A stretch of 64,000 bases of DNA from Trichocoleus sp. FACHB-40 (lineage in GTDB: Bacteria > Cyanobacteriota > Cyanobacteriia > Cyanobacteriales > FACHB-T130), in NCBI RefSeq assembly GCF_014695915.1, contig NZ_JACJPF010000103.1, positions 79,898-143,897 on the forward strand, given 5' to 3'. Every line of letters begins with the position of its first letter. Within the stretch, counting starts at the first letter, position 1. Both the position numbers and the translations under genes were made by a program. Below the pieces are notes generated by a model, which made no database searches, was not told the DNA's origin, and saw only the letters and a list, made by a program, of their open reading frames with translations. Shown piece after piece: positions 43,055-54,270 of this stretch.

Positions 43055-45205
43055 TTAAGTATTAGTCTCCGAGCGCTCCAAATCCGATATATTTTCTCTT
43101 TGGGCAAGTTGGGCAACCATTGCGATTAATTCAGCTGGCTGCACTGGTTTAGGTAGATGCGTCTGAAAGCCAGCTTCTAGCGATCGCGATCGCTCTTCAC
43201 CCTTAGCATACCCAGACAGAGCGATCGCTGGAATCGTCTCCCCACCTTCTGCCTCCAAGGATCTGACTTTGCGGATCAACCCATAACCGTCTTCCATCGG
43301 CATCCCAATATCGCTCACCAGTACATCTGGTTTCAAATGTTCAAGTGCCAGGAGTGCCTCCTGCACCGATGCCACAGCCGTCACTTGCACCTGATATTCT
43401 TCTAGCACTGTAGTCAGAAAATCGCGAGTATCAGTATCGTCATCCACCACCAGCACCTGCAATCCTGTCAGGGAGTGATGGGACGATGGGGTTATCGGAT
43501 GCTCGCAATTAGGAGTGGGGGACAAGGTAACTTCCTGATCTCCCAAGCCTCCCTTATTTTCCGAAACAACTTCCCTACTTCCAGGGAGTGGCAGATTTAC
43601 AATAAACGTCGCCCCCTGATCCTCTCCTTCACTCTGGGCAAAGACAGTACCGCCTTGCAGTTCCACCAAGTGGCGGACAATCGCCAACCCCAGTCCGAGA
43701 CCGCCATATCGCCTTGTTGTTGTGCTATCAGCCTGACGGAAGCGATCAAAAATATACGGTAGAAAGTCTGCGCTAATGCCAACGCCGGTGTCGCTTACCT
43801 TAATTTGGGCATAGCTGTCTGTTGGTGTTTTCACATTCCAACTTAACAACTCTTTCCTGACGACTGACAGTTCAACTTCGACACGTCCTCCAGCAGGTGT
43901 GAACTTGATCGCATTCGAGAGAAGATTCCAGACAACTTGCTGCAAGCGGCTTGGATCGCCGGAGACAATCAGGGGTGTTATCGATAAATTGTCCGTCTCC
44001 TTTAAAGAGGAATCCATTACAAAATCTAGTTGAATCTCCTTATCAACAGCTGCCAGACGCAACGTATCTATCGCCGCCTCAACAATTGGTATCAGGTTGA
44101 CTTGGCAAATATTTAGATTCAGTTTGCCTCGAATAATCCGCGAGACATCCAAAATATCCTCGATGAGTTGCGCCTGCAACTTCGCGTTGCGCTCAATCGT
44201 TTCCAAAGCACGAGCCGTAGTCTTTTCATCAAATTTCCGACTCCGGAGCAGTTGCGTCCAGCCCAGCATTGAGTTCAGAGGGGTGCGGAGTTCGTGAGAA
44301 AGGGTTGCTAGGAACTCGTCTTTTACCCGGTTTGCCGCCTCTGCTTCCTGTCGTGCCACCTGTTCGCGGATAATTTGAGCGCGTGCTTCTTCTGCGGCTT
44401 TGCGCTCGGTGATGTCTTCTACTGTGCCAACATAACCGATGAGTTCGCCTTGAGCGGAGAGCATTGGGGATGAGCGTAGATTAACCCAACGCACTATGTC
44501 CTCATGAGGCGGTTGTACGCGAAACTCGTTTGAGTATTCCCTACCTTCATTGGCGCAGGCATACCAAGTGCTAAAGACCCCCTCGCGGTCATCGGGATGA
44601 ATTGCGGCAGCCCAACCTTCTCCTAAACTCTCTTCAAGGGTGATGCCATAAATAGCTTGGTAGCGTGGGTTGGTGTAGGTACAGTTACCTTCAATATCTG
44701 TTAAGAAAATACCAACAGGCGAGCAGGCACTCAAAGAACGAAATTGCTCTTCACTTTTTCTCAGATTTGCATTGACGGCTGCAAGTTGTGTAGCTTGTCG
44801 TTTTACCTCCTCTGTCTTTTTGAACAGGTCAACAAACACCGCCACCTTAGATAATAATATTTCCGGCTCTAGAGGCTTCAGCAGGTAGTCCACCGCACCC
44901 AGTGAATAACCTTTAAACACAAAACTGTCGCTGGTGCTGAATGCTGTCAGGAAAATAATGGGGGTGTAGCGCGACGCTGGGCGTTGTCTAATCAACGTCG
45001 CTGTCTCAAATCCATCCATTCCTGGCATCTGGACATCGAGCAAAATCACAGCAAAATCTTGATTTAGCAGACACCTCAAGGCTTGTTCGCCCGATGTGGC
45101 TCTTACCAAATTTTGACCGAGGCTGCCCAGTATTGCCTCTAAAGCCAACAGATTTTCTGGATGATCGTCCACTAAAAGGACATTAACTTTATCTTTGGGC
45201 TGCAT
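43055..45205 (-). CDS. Hybrid histidine kinase REC-PAS-HisKA-HATPase-REC
   Basis: 716 residues. REC 1 (8-130) with phospho-acceptor D in VILLDVQMPGMDGF and K in LLKPLEPE; coiled linker; PAS (about 155-275; SPVGIFLTDIEGNCTYTNPR, VEDITERKAAE); HisKA with [15 protein letters not shown] (~315); HATPase (NLLSNAIKFT, DTGVGI, GLGLGLAIV); linker; REC 2 (590-705) with D in VLVSDIGMPMEDGYG and K in LPKPVQPAE. Cytosolic. It is last in a minus-strand series of poly-HAMP kinase, CheR, CheB and this gene, 197 bp after cheB. An N-terminal receiver suggests input from another kinase, possibly the poly-HAMP protein (inference). Confidence 0.93.
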   Translation of the reverse strand: MQPKDKVNVLLVDDHPENLLALEAILGSLGQNLVRATSGEQALRCLLNQDFAVILLDVQMPGMDGFETATLIRQRPASRYTPIIFLTAFSTSDSFVFKGYSLGAVDYLLKPLEPEILLSKVAVFVDLFKKTEEVKRQATQLAAVNANLRKSEEQFRSLSACSPVGIFLTDIEGNCTYTNPRYQAIYGITLEESLGEGWAAAIHPDDREGVFSTWYACANEGREYSNEFRVQPPHEDIVRWVNLRSSPMLSAQGELIGYVGTVEDITERKAAEEARAQIIREQVARQEAEAANRVKDEFLATLSHELRTPLNSMLGWTQLLRSRKFDEKTTARALETIERNAKLQAQLIEDILDVSRIIRGKLNLNICQVNLIPIVEAAIDTLRLAAVDKEIQLDFVMDSSLKETDNLSITPLIVSGDPSRLQQVVWNLLSNAIKFTPAGGRVEVELSVVRKELLSWNVKTPTDSYAQIKVSDTGVGISADFLPYIFDRFRQADSTTTRRYGGLGLGLAIVRHLVELQGGTVFAQSEGEDQGATFIVNLPLPGSREVVSENKGGLGDQEVTLSPTPNCEHPITPSSHHSLTGLQVLVVDDDTDTRDFLTTVLEEYQVQVTAVASVQEALLALEHLKPDVLVSDIGMPMEDGYGLIRKVRSLEAEGGETIPAIALSGYAKGEERSRSLEAGFQTHLPKPVQPAELIAMVAQLAQRENISDLERSETNT

Positions 45206-45402
45206 TTTATAGCGGTGCTTTAAACAAAGGCGGAATTGATCAAATCGCGGTTCTTCTGAGACTGGCAGTATTTAGCACTGGATACCACTATCCAAGGTTA
45301 CAAACTTCAGGCACAGGAATCCAGAATGTAGAAATAAGAGTTTTATAGTTCTACATTTTTAAATGCAACGCCCTGATACTTTAGGTGTAGCAAGCCTGCT
45401 AT

Positions 45403-45975
45403 TCACTGGACTGCTGGTTGACAAAGTTTGATTAAACACGGGGCAATATCGTGTATCTGCAAAATCCAGTCTACCTCTACAGATGCGATCGCTGCTTCTG
45501 GCATAATACGACTTTCTGCTGTTTCTGGATCTTGAACTATAGCTAGTCCGCCGTGTGCTTTGATTTTCAGCAGTCCCCAAACACCATCCCGACTCGCCCC
45601 CGTCAAAATCACCCCGATAACGCGATCGCCATAAGCATCAGCTGCTGACTCGAACAATACATCAATAGACGGTCTTGCATGGGTGACAGGAGCCTCAGTG
45701 GAGAGAGCAAAGTGACCTGCTTCCACCAGCAAATGATAATCGGCGGGAGCCAAATATACCCTTCTTGGCTGAATTTCTTGTTTATCTTCCGCCTCTGTAA
45801 GCGGCAGAAGACTATATCGCTGTAAAATGCTGCACAAGGCGTTGTTGGGGTCTTTGTGGCGGTGTTGTGCCACAACCACAGCACAGGGGAAATTTTTTGG
45901 CAGACCTGCTAGAAGGCAGCTGAGGGCATCTAAGCCACCCAACGACGTACCGATGACGACAATTTCAACTGCCAT
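45403..45975 (-). CDS. CheB-type methylesterase domain protein (no receiver)
   Basis: 190 residues: only the CheB catalytic domain. Triad S11 (IGTSLGGLDAL), H38 (VAQHRHKD), D130 (LTGASRDGVWG). PADYHLLVEAGHFALS and the THARPSIDVLFES segment are typical. CheB removes methyl esters from glutamates of receptors or deamidates glutamines. The missing receiver domain means no direct control by CheA; regulation must come otherwise. It lies 168 bp after cheR on the same strand. Confidence 0.93.
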   Translation of the reverse strand: MAVEIVVIGTSLGGLDALSCLLAGLPKNFPCAVVVAQHRHKDPNNALCSILQRYSLLPLTEAEDKQEIQPRRVYLAPADYHLLVEAGHFALSTEAPVTHARPSIDVLFESAADAYGDRVIGVILTGASRDGVWGLLKIKAHGGLAIVQDPETAESRIMPEAAIASVEVDWILQIHDIAPCLIKLCQPAVQ

Positions 45976-46101
45976 AACTCTTTTCTCGTCTCTGAGTTCC
46001 AGTTTTCTAACTGGGAATGTTAAAGTTGCGGCAGTTGCCGCAACTTTTCTTTATACTATAATTTCTGTCCGCAGAGGGAGGCAGAACCTCCTATAGTTTT
46101 A

Positions 46102-46126
46102 TTCCCAGCCAGAGACTGGGAACGAG
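46102..46126. repeat. Dispersed ttcccag/ctgggaacgag hairpin
   Basis: TTCCCAG and CTGGGAA with the GAACGAG tail, between cheR and cheB; same family as 33174-33203. A degenerate copy is near 45985-46018. Confidence 0.6.
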
Positions 46127-46143
46127 AAATTACTTTTGCCTTT

Positions 46144-46995
46144 TTACCGTATCCGTCTGTAAAGTTTCTCATTGCCTTCCAACTCTTCATAGTGTTTTTC
46201 GTGAGGAGTTGCTTTGAGTGATTCTTGCCGTCCTAATCCCAAGATTCCAAATCTACCGAGGCTCTCATACAAAAGGTTGTGAACCCGCTCTTGAAGCAAT
46301 TGATTAAAATAAATTAGAACATTTCGGCACAATATAACATTAAATTCATTGAACGAGCTATCAATAGCCAGATTATGTTGGGAAAAGATGACATTTTCCT
46401 TCAGAGAGGAGCTAAAAATAGCGCTCTCATAAGCGGCCGTGTAATACTCAGAAAAAGACTTTTTACCGCCAGCATTAATATATTGCTGAGTATATTCTTG
46501 CATCATTTGCAGCGGAAAAATCCCAACTTTAGCTTTTCTTAATACCATTTCGTTCATGTCGGTAGCGTAGATTCGACACCGATGATAAAGACCTTCTTCT
46601 TGCAGCAGAATTGCCATAGAATAGACTTCTTCGCCAGTGGAACATCCTGCACACCAAATCCGAATAAATGGATAGGTTCGCAATAACGGTACAACCTTAT
46701 GCCTAAATGCTAAATAAAACGTGGGGTCGCGAAACATAGCCGTAACATTGACGGAGAGATTAAGCAGAAATCTCTCCATACATTCTGGATCGTGGAGTAC
46801 CTTTTCCTGAAGTGCGGATACGCTAGTTAACTCCTCCTCTTGAATGGTGTTCCAAATACGGCGTTTGAGTGAGGCTGGAGCATAATTTCTAAAATCAAAA
46901 CCGTAATACAGATATACACCTTCTAATAGCAACTGAATTTCTATGTCTTCGAGTTCAGTTTTTTTCATGGAAACAAGGCGATCAGCAAGTTGCAT
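46144..46995 (-). CDS. CheR-type protein-glutamate methyltransferase
   Basis: 283 residues; GGAGGTGG lies about 16 bases before ATG 46995, and an ATG nine codons in is another possible start. The N-terminal helical domain (YLYYGFDFRNYAPASLKRRI) is followed by the SAM-binding domain: IRIWCAGCSTGEEVYSMAIL, YATDMNEMVLRKAKVGIFP, FNVILCRNVLIYFNQ. CheR transfers methyl from S-adenosylmethionine to glutamates of chemoreceptors. No MCP, CheA or CheW is in the window; the nearest likely substrates by position are the poly-HAMP kinase upstream or distant receptors. The gene is 225 bp after the poly-HAMP gene. Confidence 0.93.
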   Translation of the reverse strand: MQLADRLVSMKKTELEDIEIQLLLEGVYLYYGFDFRNYAPASLKRRIWNTIQEEELTSVSALQEKVLHDPECMERFLLNLSVNVTAMFRDPTFYLAFRHKVVPLLRTYPFIRIWCAGCSTGEEVYSMAILLQEEGLYHRCRIYATDMNEMVLRKAKVGIFPLQMMQEYTQQYINAGGKKSFSEYYTAAYESAIFSSSLKENVIFSQHNLAIDSSFNEFNVILCRNVLIYFNQLLQERVHNLLYESLGRFGILGLGRQESLKATPHEKHYEELEGNEKLYRRIR

Positions 46996-47146
46996 AAGGC
47001 TAGTATTCCACCTCCTTTATTTTTATAAATACCAGGAATTCGAGAAAGTTGTTGTTAAGACGACTTTCTCGAAATTATTAAAGTAAGTATGGCAGACTCC
47101 TAGAAAATAGGGATCTTCCCTAATCCCTAATCCCTTAGCAATAGTA

Positions 47147-47199
47147 GTTTGCCCACTTATATCCACCGTTCGGGAATTGGTGGCTATGCGTGGGCAAAC
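47147..47199 (-). terminator. Large nested hairpin after the poly-HAMP kinase
   Basis: Outer arms GTTTGCCCAC / GTGGGCAAAC and inner CCACC / GGTGG form a stable stem 21 bases past the stop, between this gene and cheR. No T-run follows, so it may attenuate, process or stabilise rather than end the transcript. A second perfect 11-bp stem (47039-47049 with 47063-47073) follows before cheR. Confidence 0.5.
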
Positions 47200-47219
47200 A
47201 TAATCTAATTGCTAGTCCC

Positions 47220-50200
47220 TTAGCGATAGAGCCAAACTCGTAGCAGCGAAAGTAATTGCTCCGTATCGACAGGTTTGGTGATGTAGTCCGAGGCCCCTGC
47301 TTCGATACACTTCTCGCGATCGCCTTTCATGGCTTTAGCGGTGAGGGCGATCATCGGTAGCGATGCGAATTGGGCAATTTCGCGAATGGCTTTCATCGTC
47401 TCGTAACCGTCCATTTCCGGCATCATCACGTCCATGAGAACGATATCAATGTCCGGGGTTTCTTGCAACTTAGCAATACCATCTCTGCCGTTTTCAGCAT
47501 ACAAAACCTGCATTTGCTGCTGCTCTAGCATACTTGTCAAGGCGAAGATATTACGCACATCGTCGTCTACAATCAGGACTTTTTTGCCAGCAAGTACGGG
47601 ATCGTTCTGATGCAACTGTTCGAGCATTTGGCGCTTGGTTTGAGGCAAGTTTGCCTGGACTCGGTGCAAGAACAAAGCAGTTTCATTAAGGAGACGTTCA
47701 GGCGATCGCACGTCTTTGATGATAATTGTATCTGCGATGCGCTTGAGTTCGGTTTCTTGCGCCCTGGTAAGCTCTCTGCCTGTATAAACAATGATTGGCA
47801 GCCGATTCATGTTTGGCTCCTGCTTAATCCGTTCAATCAGTTCAAAGCCAGTCATGTCGGGCAATCCCAAATCCAGAACCAGACAATCAAAGTGTCCGTT
47901 TCTCAAGGTTTCCAACGCTTCCTCACCCGTACCCACAGCAGTTGTAACAACATCGCTGTTGCCGATTAGCTCTACAATGCTGTGGCGTTGATTTTCGTCG
48001 TCTTCTACGACGAGCAAGTTCTTAACTGGACGCTCAACAAAACCTTTAATTTCAGTCAGTGCCTTCGTTATGGCTTCGCTGGACACAGGTTTTTTCAGAT
48101 AAGCGATCGCTCCCTGTTGTAAACTGCGCTGTTGTCCTTCCTCAACGGAGAGGATATGTACCGGGATGTGCCGAGTTGCCGGATCGTGCTTCAAACGGTC
48201 TAGCACCGTCCAGCCATCCATGATTGGCAACCGGATATCCAGCATAATCGCGTCTGGCTGATAGTGTCGCACCATTGCCAAACCTGTATCGCTTCGCAAA
48301 GCCACCAGACCTTTGAAACCTTGCTCTCGTGCCATATCTAACATGATCCGCGCAAAGTTGACGTCATCTTCGATGATTAGCAGGATGCGATCGCCTTGTT
48401 CAATATTCTCTCGGTCATCAGTGATCGCTGACGGCGATTGCACATAAGTTCTGCCTTCATCAATAGGCATCGGGTTAGAGACAACTCTAGAACCGTCCTG
48501 TTGAGACGAGGCTGGGGGAACCGGGCTGGCTGGTATGGCAGGCACTGAAATCCGACTTGGCGCTGCGTTAGGCATAATAGCTGTCGCCTGCCCACTCGTA
48601 CTGCTGCCGTCTTCTGCGTTGCCGTGGTAAGTTTGGGGTAAATATAGAGTAAACGTGCTTCCCTGACCAGGGCTGCTTACCAGGCGAATTTCTCCGCCCA
48701 GCAGTCGGGCAATTTCTCGGCTGATAGATAAGCCTAGTCCCGTACCGCCGTATTTGCGGCTGGTCGTGCCATCAGCTTGCTGAAACGCCTCAAAAATTAT
48801 TTTCTGCTTACCCGGCTCAATGCCAATGCCCGTATCCCTGACTGCAAAAGCGATCACAGCTTGAGCGCGGTTTAATTCTACTTGGTCTTTACTCCATCCA
48901 CCTGTCGCCAGATGGACTTGCAATCGTACTTCCCCTCTGTCGGTAAATTTAAACGCATTGGAAAGCAGATTTTTCAGGACTTGTTGTAACCGTTTCGCGT
49001 CAGTATACATAGCCCTTGGCAGAGCTGGCTCAAAGTCTAAGACAAAATTGAGTCCTTTGTCGTGGGCTACTTGCCCGAATGTGCGTTCCATCTGGCTTCG
49101 CAATTCGGCAAATAACATCTGGTCAACATCAACTGACATAGTTCCAGATTCAATTTTTGCCAGATCCAGAATGTCATTAATCAGACCTAATAAATCAGTA
49201 CCTGCTGAATGAATTGTACGGCTGTATTCGACTTGCTTGCCTGTCAAGTTGCCGTCACTGTTATCAGAAAGCAGTCTGGCTAATATCAACAAGCTATTGA
49301 GTGGTGTCCGCAGTTCGTGGGACATATTTGCCAGAAACTCTGATTTATATTTGGAAGTAAGGGCCAGTTGTTCAGCTTTCTCCTCCACAGACTGCCTTGC
49401 TTGTTCAATTTCCTGATTTTTGCGCTCAACTTCTCGGTTTTGGCGTGCCAACAAGCGCGATCGCTCTTCCAACTCCTCATTAGTTTGTTGCAACTGTTCC
49501 TGCTGTCTTTTCAGCAGTTCTTCCGATGCTTGCAGCGATTTCGCTTGTTGTTCCAGTCGCTTATTAGTATCAGTTAGTTCTTTTTGCTGAGTTTGCAGTT
49601 CTTCTGCCAGAGATTGCGATTGTTTGAGCAATTCTTCTGTTCTCATCGAAGCAGCGATCGTGTTCAACACAATGGCGATACTTTCGGTGAGTTGATCGAA
49701 GAAAGTCAGGTGAATTTCGCTAAATCTGCGGAAAGAGGCAAGTTCAATAACTGCTGTAACTTGTCCTTCAAACAAAACTGGTAAAACGACGACATTAATC
49801 GGAGTAGATTCCCCTAAGCCAGAGCTAATCTTGATGTAATTGTCTGGTACTTCGGTGAGCAGAATCCGTTCTTTTTCTATGGCGCATTGTCCCACCAAAC
49901 CTTCACCCAGATGGAAACGATTTGCTAGATGCTTGCGTTCCCGGTAGGCGTAGGTACTCAGAAGTTTTAGATAAATCTGATGGTCGATAGATCCTTCCAT
50001 CAAGTAAAATACGCCGTGTTGCGCGGAAACCAAAGGTGCGAGTTCCGACAAAATTAGTTTGGAAACAGTCTCCAAATCTCGCTGACCTTGTAACATGCGG
50101 GTAAACTTGGCTAAGTTGGTCTTCAACCAATCTTGCTCAGTATTTTTCTGCGTAGTCTCCCGCAGGTTAGCGATCATTTGGTTGATATTATCTTTGAGGA

Positions 50201-53200
50201 CTGCTACCTCGCCTTCCGCTTGGACGTTAATCGTGCGGGTCAAATCTCCCTTAGTCACGGCGGTAGCAATTTCAGCAATTGTCCGGATCTGGGTTGTCAG
50301 ATTCGCCGCCAGTTCGTTCACGTTGTCTGTCAGCGCCCGCCAAGTGCCAGCAGCCCCTGGAACCTTCGCCTGACCTCCCAGTTTACCTTCAATTCCCACC
50401 TCACGCGCCACGGTGGTAACTTGCTCAGCAAAGGTTGCTAGGGTGTCGATCATCTCGTTGATCGTATCAGCTAAGGTTTCAATTTCTCCCTTCGCCTCCA
50501 GCATCAGTTTTCGCTTCAAGTCGCCATTGGCTACCGCCGTCACGACTTTGGCAATACCGCGCACCTGTGCAGTTAAGTTACCCGCCATTGAGTTTACGTT
50601 GTCGGTTAAGTCTTTCCAGGTTCCAGCAACGCCGCGCACCTCTGCTTGACCGCCTAATTTCCCTTCCGTTCCCACCTCACGCGCCACTCTAGTTACTTCT
50701 GAGGCGAAGGACGAAAGCTGATCCACCATCACGTTGATCGTGTCTTTGAGATCCAAAATCTCGCCTTTGACATCTACAGTGATTTTCTTGGAAAGGTCGC
50801 CGTTAGCAACAGCTTTGGTAACTTCGGCAATATTTCGCACTTGCGCTGTCAAGTTACCCGCCATTGAGTTTACGTTGTCGGTTAAATCTTTCCAAGTGCC
50901 AGCAACACCCCGGACGTAAGCTTGTACTCCTAATTTACCTTCCGAACCGACTTCGCGGGCAACCCGCGTCACTTCACTAGCAAAAGAGTTGAGTTGATCC
51001 ACCATTGTATTAATAGTGTTTTTCAACTCTAAAATTTCGCCTTTGACATCTACAGTAATTTTCTTGGACAAGTCGCCATTAGCAACAGCTGTAGTAACTT
51101 CGGCAATATTTCGCACCTGCGCTGTCAAACTTCCCGCCATGAAGTTCACACTGTCGGTCAAGTCCTTCCAAGTTCCCGCCACCCCGCGCACTTCGGCTTG
51201 TACGCCTAACTTACCTTCAGTTCCCACCTCCCGCGCCACCCTGGTGACTTCCGAAGCAAAAGAGTTGAGTTGATCCACCATCGTGTTGACGGTGTTTTTC
51301 AGTTCTAAAATTTCACCTTTGACATCTACGGTGATTTTCTTGGAAAGGTCGCCGTTAGCTACCGCCGTCGTGACGGCGGCGATGTTCCGCACTTGCGCTG
51401 TCAAACTTCCCGCCATGAAGTTCACGCTGTCGGTTAAATCTTTCCAGGTTCCCGCTACACCTCGGACATCAGCTTGGACACCCAATTTACCTTCTGAACC
51501 CACCTCTCGCGCCACCCTAGTGACTTCCGAGGCAAAAGACGAAAGCTGATCCACCATGATATTAATGGTGTTTTTCAGTTCTAGAATTTCGCCTTTAACT
51601 TGGACAGTGATTTTTTTAGAGAGGTCGCCGTTAGCGATCGCAGTCGCCACTTCCGCAATATTTCGCACTTGTTCCGTCAGGTTCCCCGCCATCGAGTTCA
51701 CGCTGTCGGTCAAGTCTTTCCAAGTTCCTGCCACCCCGCGCACTTCTGCTTGTACGCCCAGCTTACCTTCCGAACCCACCTCACGGGCAACTCTGGTGAC
51801 TTCCGAGGCAAATGACGAAAGCTGATCCACCATGATATTAATGGTGTTTTTCAGCTCTAAAATTTCGCCTTTGACATCTACAGTAATTTTCTTGGACAAG
51901 TCCCCATTCGCAACAGCTGTGGTAACTTCCGCAATATTCCGCACCTGCGCCGTCAAGTTCCCCGCCATCGAGTTAACACTGTCGGTCAAGTCCTTCCAAG
52001 TTCCCGCCACACCGCGCACTTCTGCTTGTACGCCTAACTTACCTTCAGTTCCCACCTCTCGCGCTACTCTGGTCACTTCCGAGGCGAACGAGTTGAGTTG
52101 ATCCACCATCGTATTGACGGTATTTTTCAACTCCAGAATTTCCCCGCGCACATCGACGGTAATTTTCTTAGACAAGTCGCCATTAGCAACAGCTGTAGTA
52201 ACTTCGGCAATATTTCGCACCTGCGCTGTCAAACTTCCCGCCATGAAGTTCACGCTGTCAGTCAAGTCCTTCCAAGTTCCTGCTACGCCCTTGACTTCAG
52301 CTTGACCTCCCAGCTTCCCGTCTGCGCCTACCTCTCGCGCCACCCTGGTTACTTCCGAGGCAAAAGACGAAAGCTGATCCACCATGATATTAACGGTGTT
52401 TTTCAGCTCTAAAATTTCACCTTTGACATCTACAGTAATTTTCTTAGAAAGGTCGCCATTAGCAACAGCTGTGGTAACTTCGGCAATATTCCGCACCTGC
52501 GCTGTCAAGTTACCCGCCATCAAGTTTACAGAGTCGGTAAGATCCTTCCAGGTGCCAGCGACTCCACCAACTTCTGCTTGTACGCCTAACTTACCTTCAG
52601 TTCCCACCTCTCGCGCCACCCGCGTTACTTCCGAGGCAAAGGAATTGAGTTGATCCACCATCGTATTAACGGTGTTTTTTAACTCCAAAATTTCGCCTTT
52701 GACATCTACGGTGATTTTCTTAGAAAGGTCGCCATTAGCAACAGCTGTAGTAACTTCGGCAATATTTCGCACCTGCGCTGTCAAACTTCCCGCCATGAAG
52801 TTCACGCTGTCGGTCAAGTCCTTCCAAGTTCCCGCCACCCCGCGCACTTCTGCCTGACCGCCTAGTTTCCCGTCTGCACCTACCTCACGCGCCACCCGTG
52901 TTACTTCACTAGCAAAGGAATTCAACTGATCCACCATCACGTTGATGGTGTCTTTCAAATCCAAAATCTCGCCTTTGACATCTACGGTAATTTTCTTCGA
53001 CAAGTCTCCATTAGCAACAGCCGTGGTAACTTCGGCAATGTTCCGCACCTGCGCTGTCAAGTTACCCGCCATCAAGTTCACCGAGTCCGTCAGATCCTTC
53101 CAGGTTCCGGCTACACCTCTAACTTGTGCCTGACCGCCTAATTTACCTTCCGTTCCTACTTCTCGCGCCACCCGTGTCACTTCCGAGGCAAAGGAGTTTA

Positions 53201-53933
53201 GCTGATCCACCATGACGTTGACGGTGTTTTTCAGTTCTAAAATTTCCCCTTTCACATCTACGGTGATTTTCTTGGAAAGGTCGCCGTTAGCAACAGCTGT
53301 GGTAACTTCGGCAATATTCCGCACCTGCGCTGTCAAGTTACCCGCCATTAAGTTTACGTTGTCGGTTAAATCCTTCCAAGTTCCGGCAACGCCCTTAACT
53401 TCTGCTTGAACGCCCAGCTTACCTTCTGTCCCCACCTCACGCGCCACCCGCGTTACTTCCGAGGCGAAGGACGAAAGCTGATCTACCATCGTGTTGACGA
53501 CTTCGGCGGTTTGGAGAAATTCACCCTTGAGGGGTCTGTTTTCAATTTCCGTCGCTATTCTCTGAGATAGGTCGCCATTGGCAACTGCCCGGATCACACG
53601 AGCAGTTTCAGCTGTAGGTTGAACTAAATCTGTAATCAGTGTATTGACCGATTCAACACTCTTCTCCCAGGAACCGCCTGCGTTTCCCAAGGAGGCACGT
53701 TCGGAGATTTTGCCTTCTTTCCCAACAATGGTGCTAATTCGCTCTAATTCGGCTGCCATCCTCTGGTTCAGCTCAATCACATCGTTGAGGGTATCGGCTA
53801 TTTTCCCGGCTATGCCAGTCTGGTCGATAGGCATCCGAACAGAAAAGTCACCTTTTTTTACAGCTGCTAGGGTTTTGAGGAGTTGTCTTTCGTCGAGATT
53901 ATCTGTATCGTTGGGTGCCTGTGCAGTTGGCAT
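47220..53933 (-). CDS. Giant poly-HAMP hybrid histidine kinase with three receivers
   Basis: 2237 residues, no membrane helix. Residues ~15-1280 are tandem HAMP domains arranged in a 92-residue dyad unit: [20 protein letters not shown] then [36 protein letters not shown] count eleven near-identical units plus two diverged ones at the start and end. Then GAF (~1290-1440; [12 protein letters not shown]), a long Gln/Glu coiled coil (~1440-1520), HisKA with [12 protein letters not shown] (~1537), HATPase ([18 protein letters not shown]), and three RECs: D in [11 protein letters not shown] (~1906), [12 protein letters not shown] (~2026), [11 protein letters not shown] (~2166). Relatives include bacterial poly-HAMP kinases and fungal Nik1-type osmosensor kinases. 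Probably osmotic or redox sensing; the signal is unknown. Confidence 0.93.
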   Translation of the reverse strand: MPTAQAPNDTDNLDERQLLKTLAAVKKGDFSVRMPIDQTGIAGKIADTLNDVIELNQRMAAELERISTIVGKEGKISERASLGNAGGSWEKSVESVNTLITDLVQPTAETARVIRAVANGDLSQRIATEIENRPLKGEFLQTAEVVNTMVDQLSSFASEVTRVAREVGTEGKLGVQAEVKGVAGTWKDLTDNVNLMAGNLTAQVRNIAEVTTAVANGDLSKKITVDVKGEILELKNTVNVMVDQLNSFASEVTRVAREVGTEGKLGGQAQVRGVAGTWKDLTDSVNLMAGNLTAQVRNIAEVTTAVANGDLSKKITVDVKGEILDLKDTINVMVDQLNSFASEVTRVAREVGADGKLGGQAEVRGVAGTWKDLTDSVNFMAGSLTAQVRNIAEVTTAVANGDLSKKITVDVKGEILELKNTVNTMVDQLNSFASEVTRVAREVGTEGKLGVQAEVGGVAGTWKDLTDSVNLMAGNLTAQVRNIAEVTTAVANGDLSKKITVDVKGEILELKNTVNIMVDQLSSFASEVTRVAREVGADGKLGGQAEVKGVAGTWKDLTDSVNFMAGSLTAQVRNIAEVTTAVANGDLSKKITVDVRGEILELKNTVNTMVDQLNSFASEVTRVAREVGTEGKLGVQAEVRGVAGTWKDLTDSVNSMAGNLTAQVRNIAEVTTAVANGDLSKKITVDVKGEILELKNTINIMVDQLSSFASEVTRVAREVGSEGKLGVQAEVRGVAGTWKDLTDSVNSMAGNLTEQVRNIAEVATAIANGDLSKKITVQVKGEILELKNTINIMVDQLSSFASEVTRVAREVGSEGKLGVQADVRGVAGTWKDLTDSVNFMAGSLTAQVRNIAAVTTAVANGDLSKKITVDVKGEILELKNTVNTMVDQLNSFASEVTRVAREVGTEGKLGVQAEVRGVAGTWKDLTDSVNFMAGSLTAQVRNIAEVTTAVANGDLSKKITVDVKGEILELKNTINTMVDQLNSFASEVTRVAREVGSEGKLGVQAYVRGVAGTWKDLTDNVNSMAGNLTAQVRNIAEVTKAVANGDLSKKITVDVKGEILDLKDTINVMVDQLSSFASEVTRVAREVGTEGKLGGQAEVRGVAGTWKDLTDNVNSMAGNLTAQVRGIAKVVTAVANGDLKRKLMLEAKGEIETLADTINEMIDTLATFAEQVTTVAREVGIEGKLGGQAKVPGAAGTWRALTDNVNELAANLTTQIRTIAEIATAVTKGDLTRTINVQAEGEVAVLKDNINQMIANLRETTQKNTEQDWLKTNLAKFTRMLQGQRDLETVSKLILSELAPLVSAQHGVFYLMEGSIDHQIYLKLLSTYAYRERKHLANRFHLGEGLVGQCAIEKERILLTEVPDNYIKISSGLGESTPINVVVLPVLFEGQVTAVIELASFRRFSEIHLTFFDQLTESIAIVLNTIAASMRTEELLKQSQSLAEELQTQQKELTDTNKRLEQQAKSLQASEELLKRQQEQLQQTNEELEERSRLLARQNREVERKNQEIEQARQSVEEKAEQLALTSKYKSEFLANMSHELRTPLNSLLILARLLSDNSDGNLTGKQVEYSRTIHSAGTDLLGLINDILDLAKIESGTMSVDVDQMLFAELRSQMERTFGQVAHDKGLNFVLDFEPALPRAMYTDAKRLQQVLKNLLSNAFKFTDRGEVRLQVHLATGGWSKDQVELNRAQAVIAFAVRDTGIGIEPGKQKIIFEAFQQADGTTSRKYGGTGLGLSISREIARLLGGEIRLVSSPGQGSTFTLYLPQTYHGNAEDGSSTSGQATAIMPNAAPSRISVPAIPASPVPPASSQQDGSRVVSNPMPIDEGRTYVQSPSAITDDRENIEQGDRILLIIEDDVNFARIMLDMAREQGFKGLVALRSDTGLAMVRHYQPDAIMLDIRLPIMDGWTVLDRLKHDPATRHIPVHILSVEEGQQRSLQQGAIAYLKKPVSSEAITKALTEIKGFVERPVKNLLVVEDDENQRHSIVELIGNSDVVTTAVGTGEEALETLRNGHFDCLVLDLGLPDMTGFELIERIKQEPNMNRLPIIVYTGRELTRAQETELKRIADTIIIKDVRSPERLLNETALFLHRVQANLPQTKRQMLEQLHQNDPVLAGKKVLIVDDDVRNIFALTSMLEQQQMQVLYAENGRDGIAKLQETPDIDIVLMDVMMPEMDGYETMKAIREIAQFASLPMIALTAKAMKGDREKCIEAGASDYITKPVDTEQLLSLLRVWLYR
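50400..53550. repeat. 276-bp tandem repeats inside the poly-HAMP gene
   Basis: Nearly identical 276-bp units (92 codons) run head to tail. Variable positions come in alternative blocks ([43 protein letters not shown]) distributed in mosaic fashion. Such arrays promote slippage and gene conversion, and are prone to assembly error. Confidence 0.9.
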
Positions 53934-54270
53934 AGCTTTATTCTTTAAAGGATGTTTACTAATTGCGGTAGCCGAATATTAAGTCGCAGGTGCTGTCATC
54001 TCAATGATGATTCTGCCTTATAGAGACATCTGTTGACATCTTTTCTTTTCTGTTTCCCCACAGAACTTAACCCCCAGCCGCTTCGGTTGCACTTGGTGGG
54101 TTAGAAAGCCAGCGCCTTGCGGGGGTTCCTAACCCTTGTGGTGACTGGCGTGGAGGAGTCAGGGTGTAGTGCATCAAACTGATTTTTTATAGAAGTGAAG
54201 ACGACCACCTCACTTACATAGCATTTCCTTCTCTGACCTGGGAACGAGAAGTGGTAGGATGAGCGATCGC
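53934..54270. other. Intergenic region upstream of poly-HAMP gene
   Basis: 337 bp that should hold the promoter of the signalling block. Seen: a half copy of the CCTGGGAACGAG repeat at about 54236-54250 and a GGGTTAG/CTAACCC pair near 54098-54140. No gene is visible. Confidence 0.4.

Noticed and set aside
50413..53409. Series of plus-strand ORFs with repeated [24 protein letters not shown] text
   Set aside because: They are antisense shadows of the poly-HAMP repeats; their similarity to each other only reflects the repeated coding strand.
50400..53550. CRISPR or non-coding tandem array
   Set aside because: The 276-bp periodicity is fully explained by a continuous reading frame of HAMP domains.
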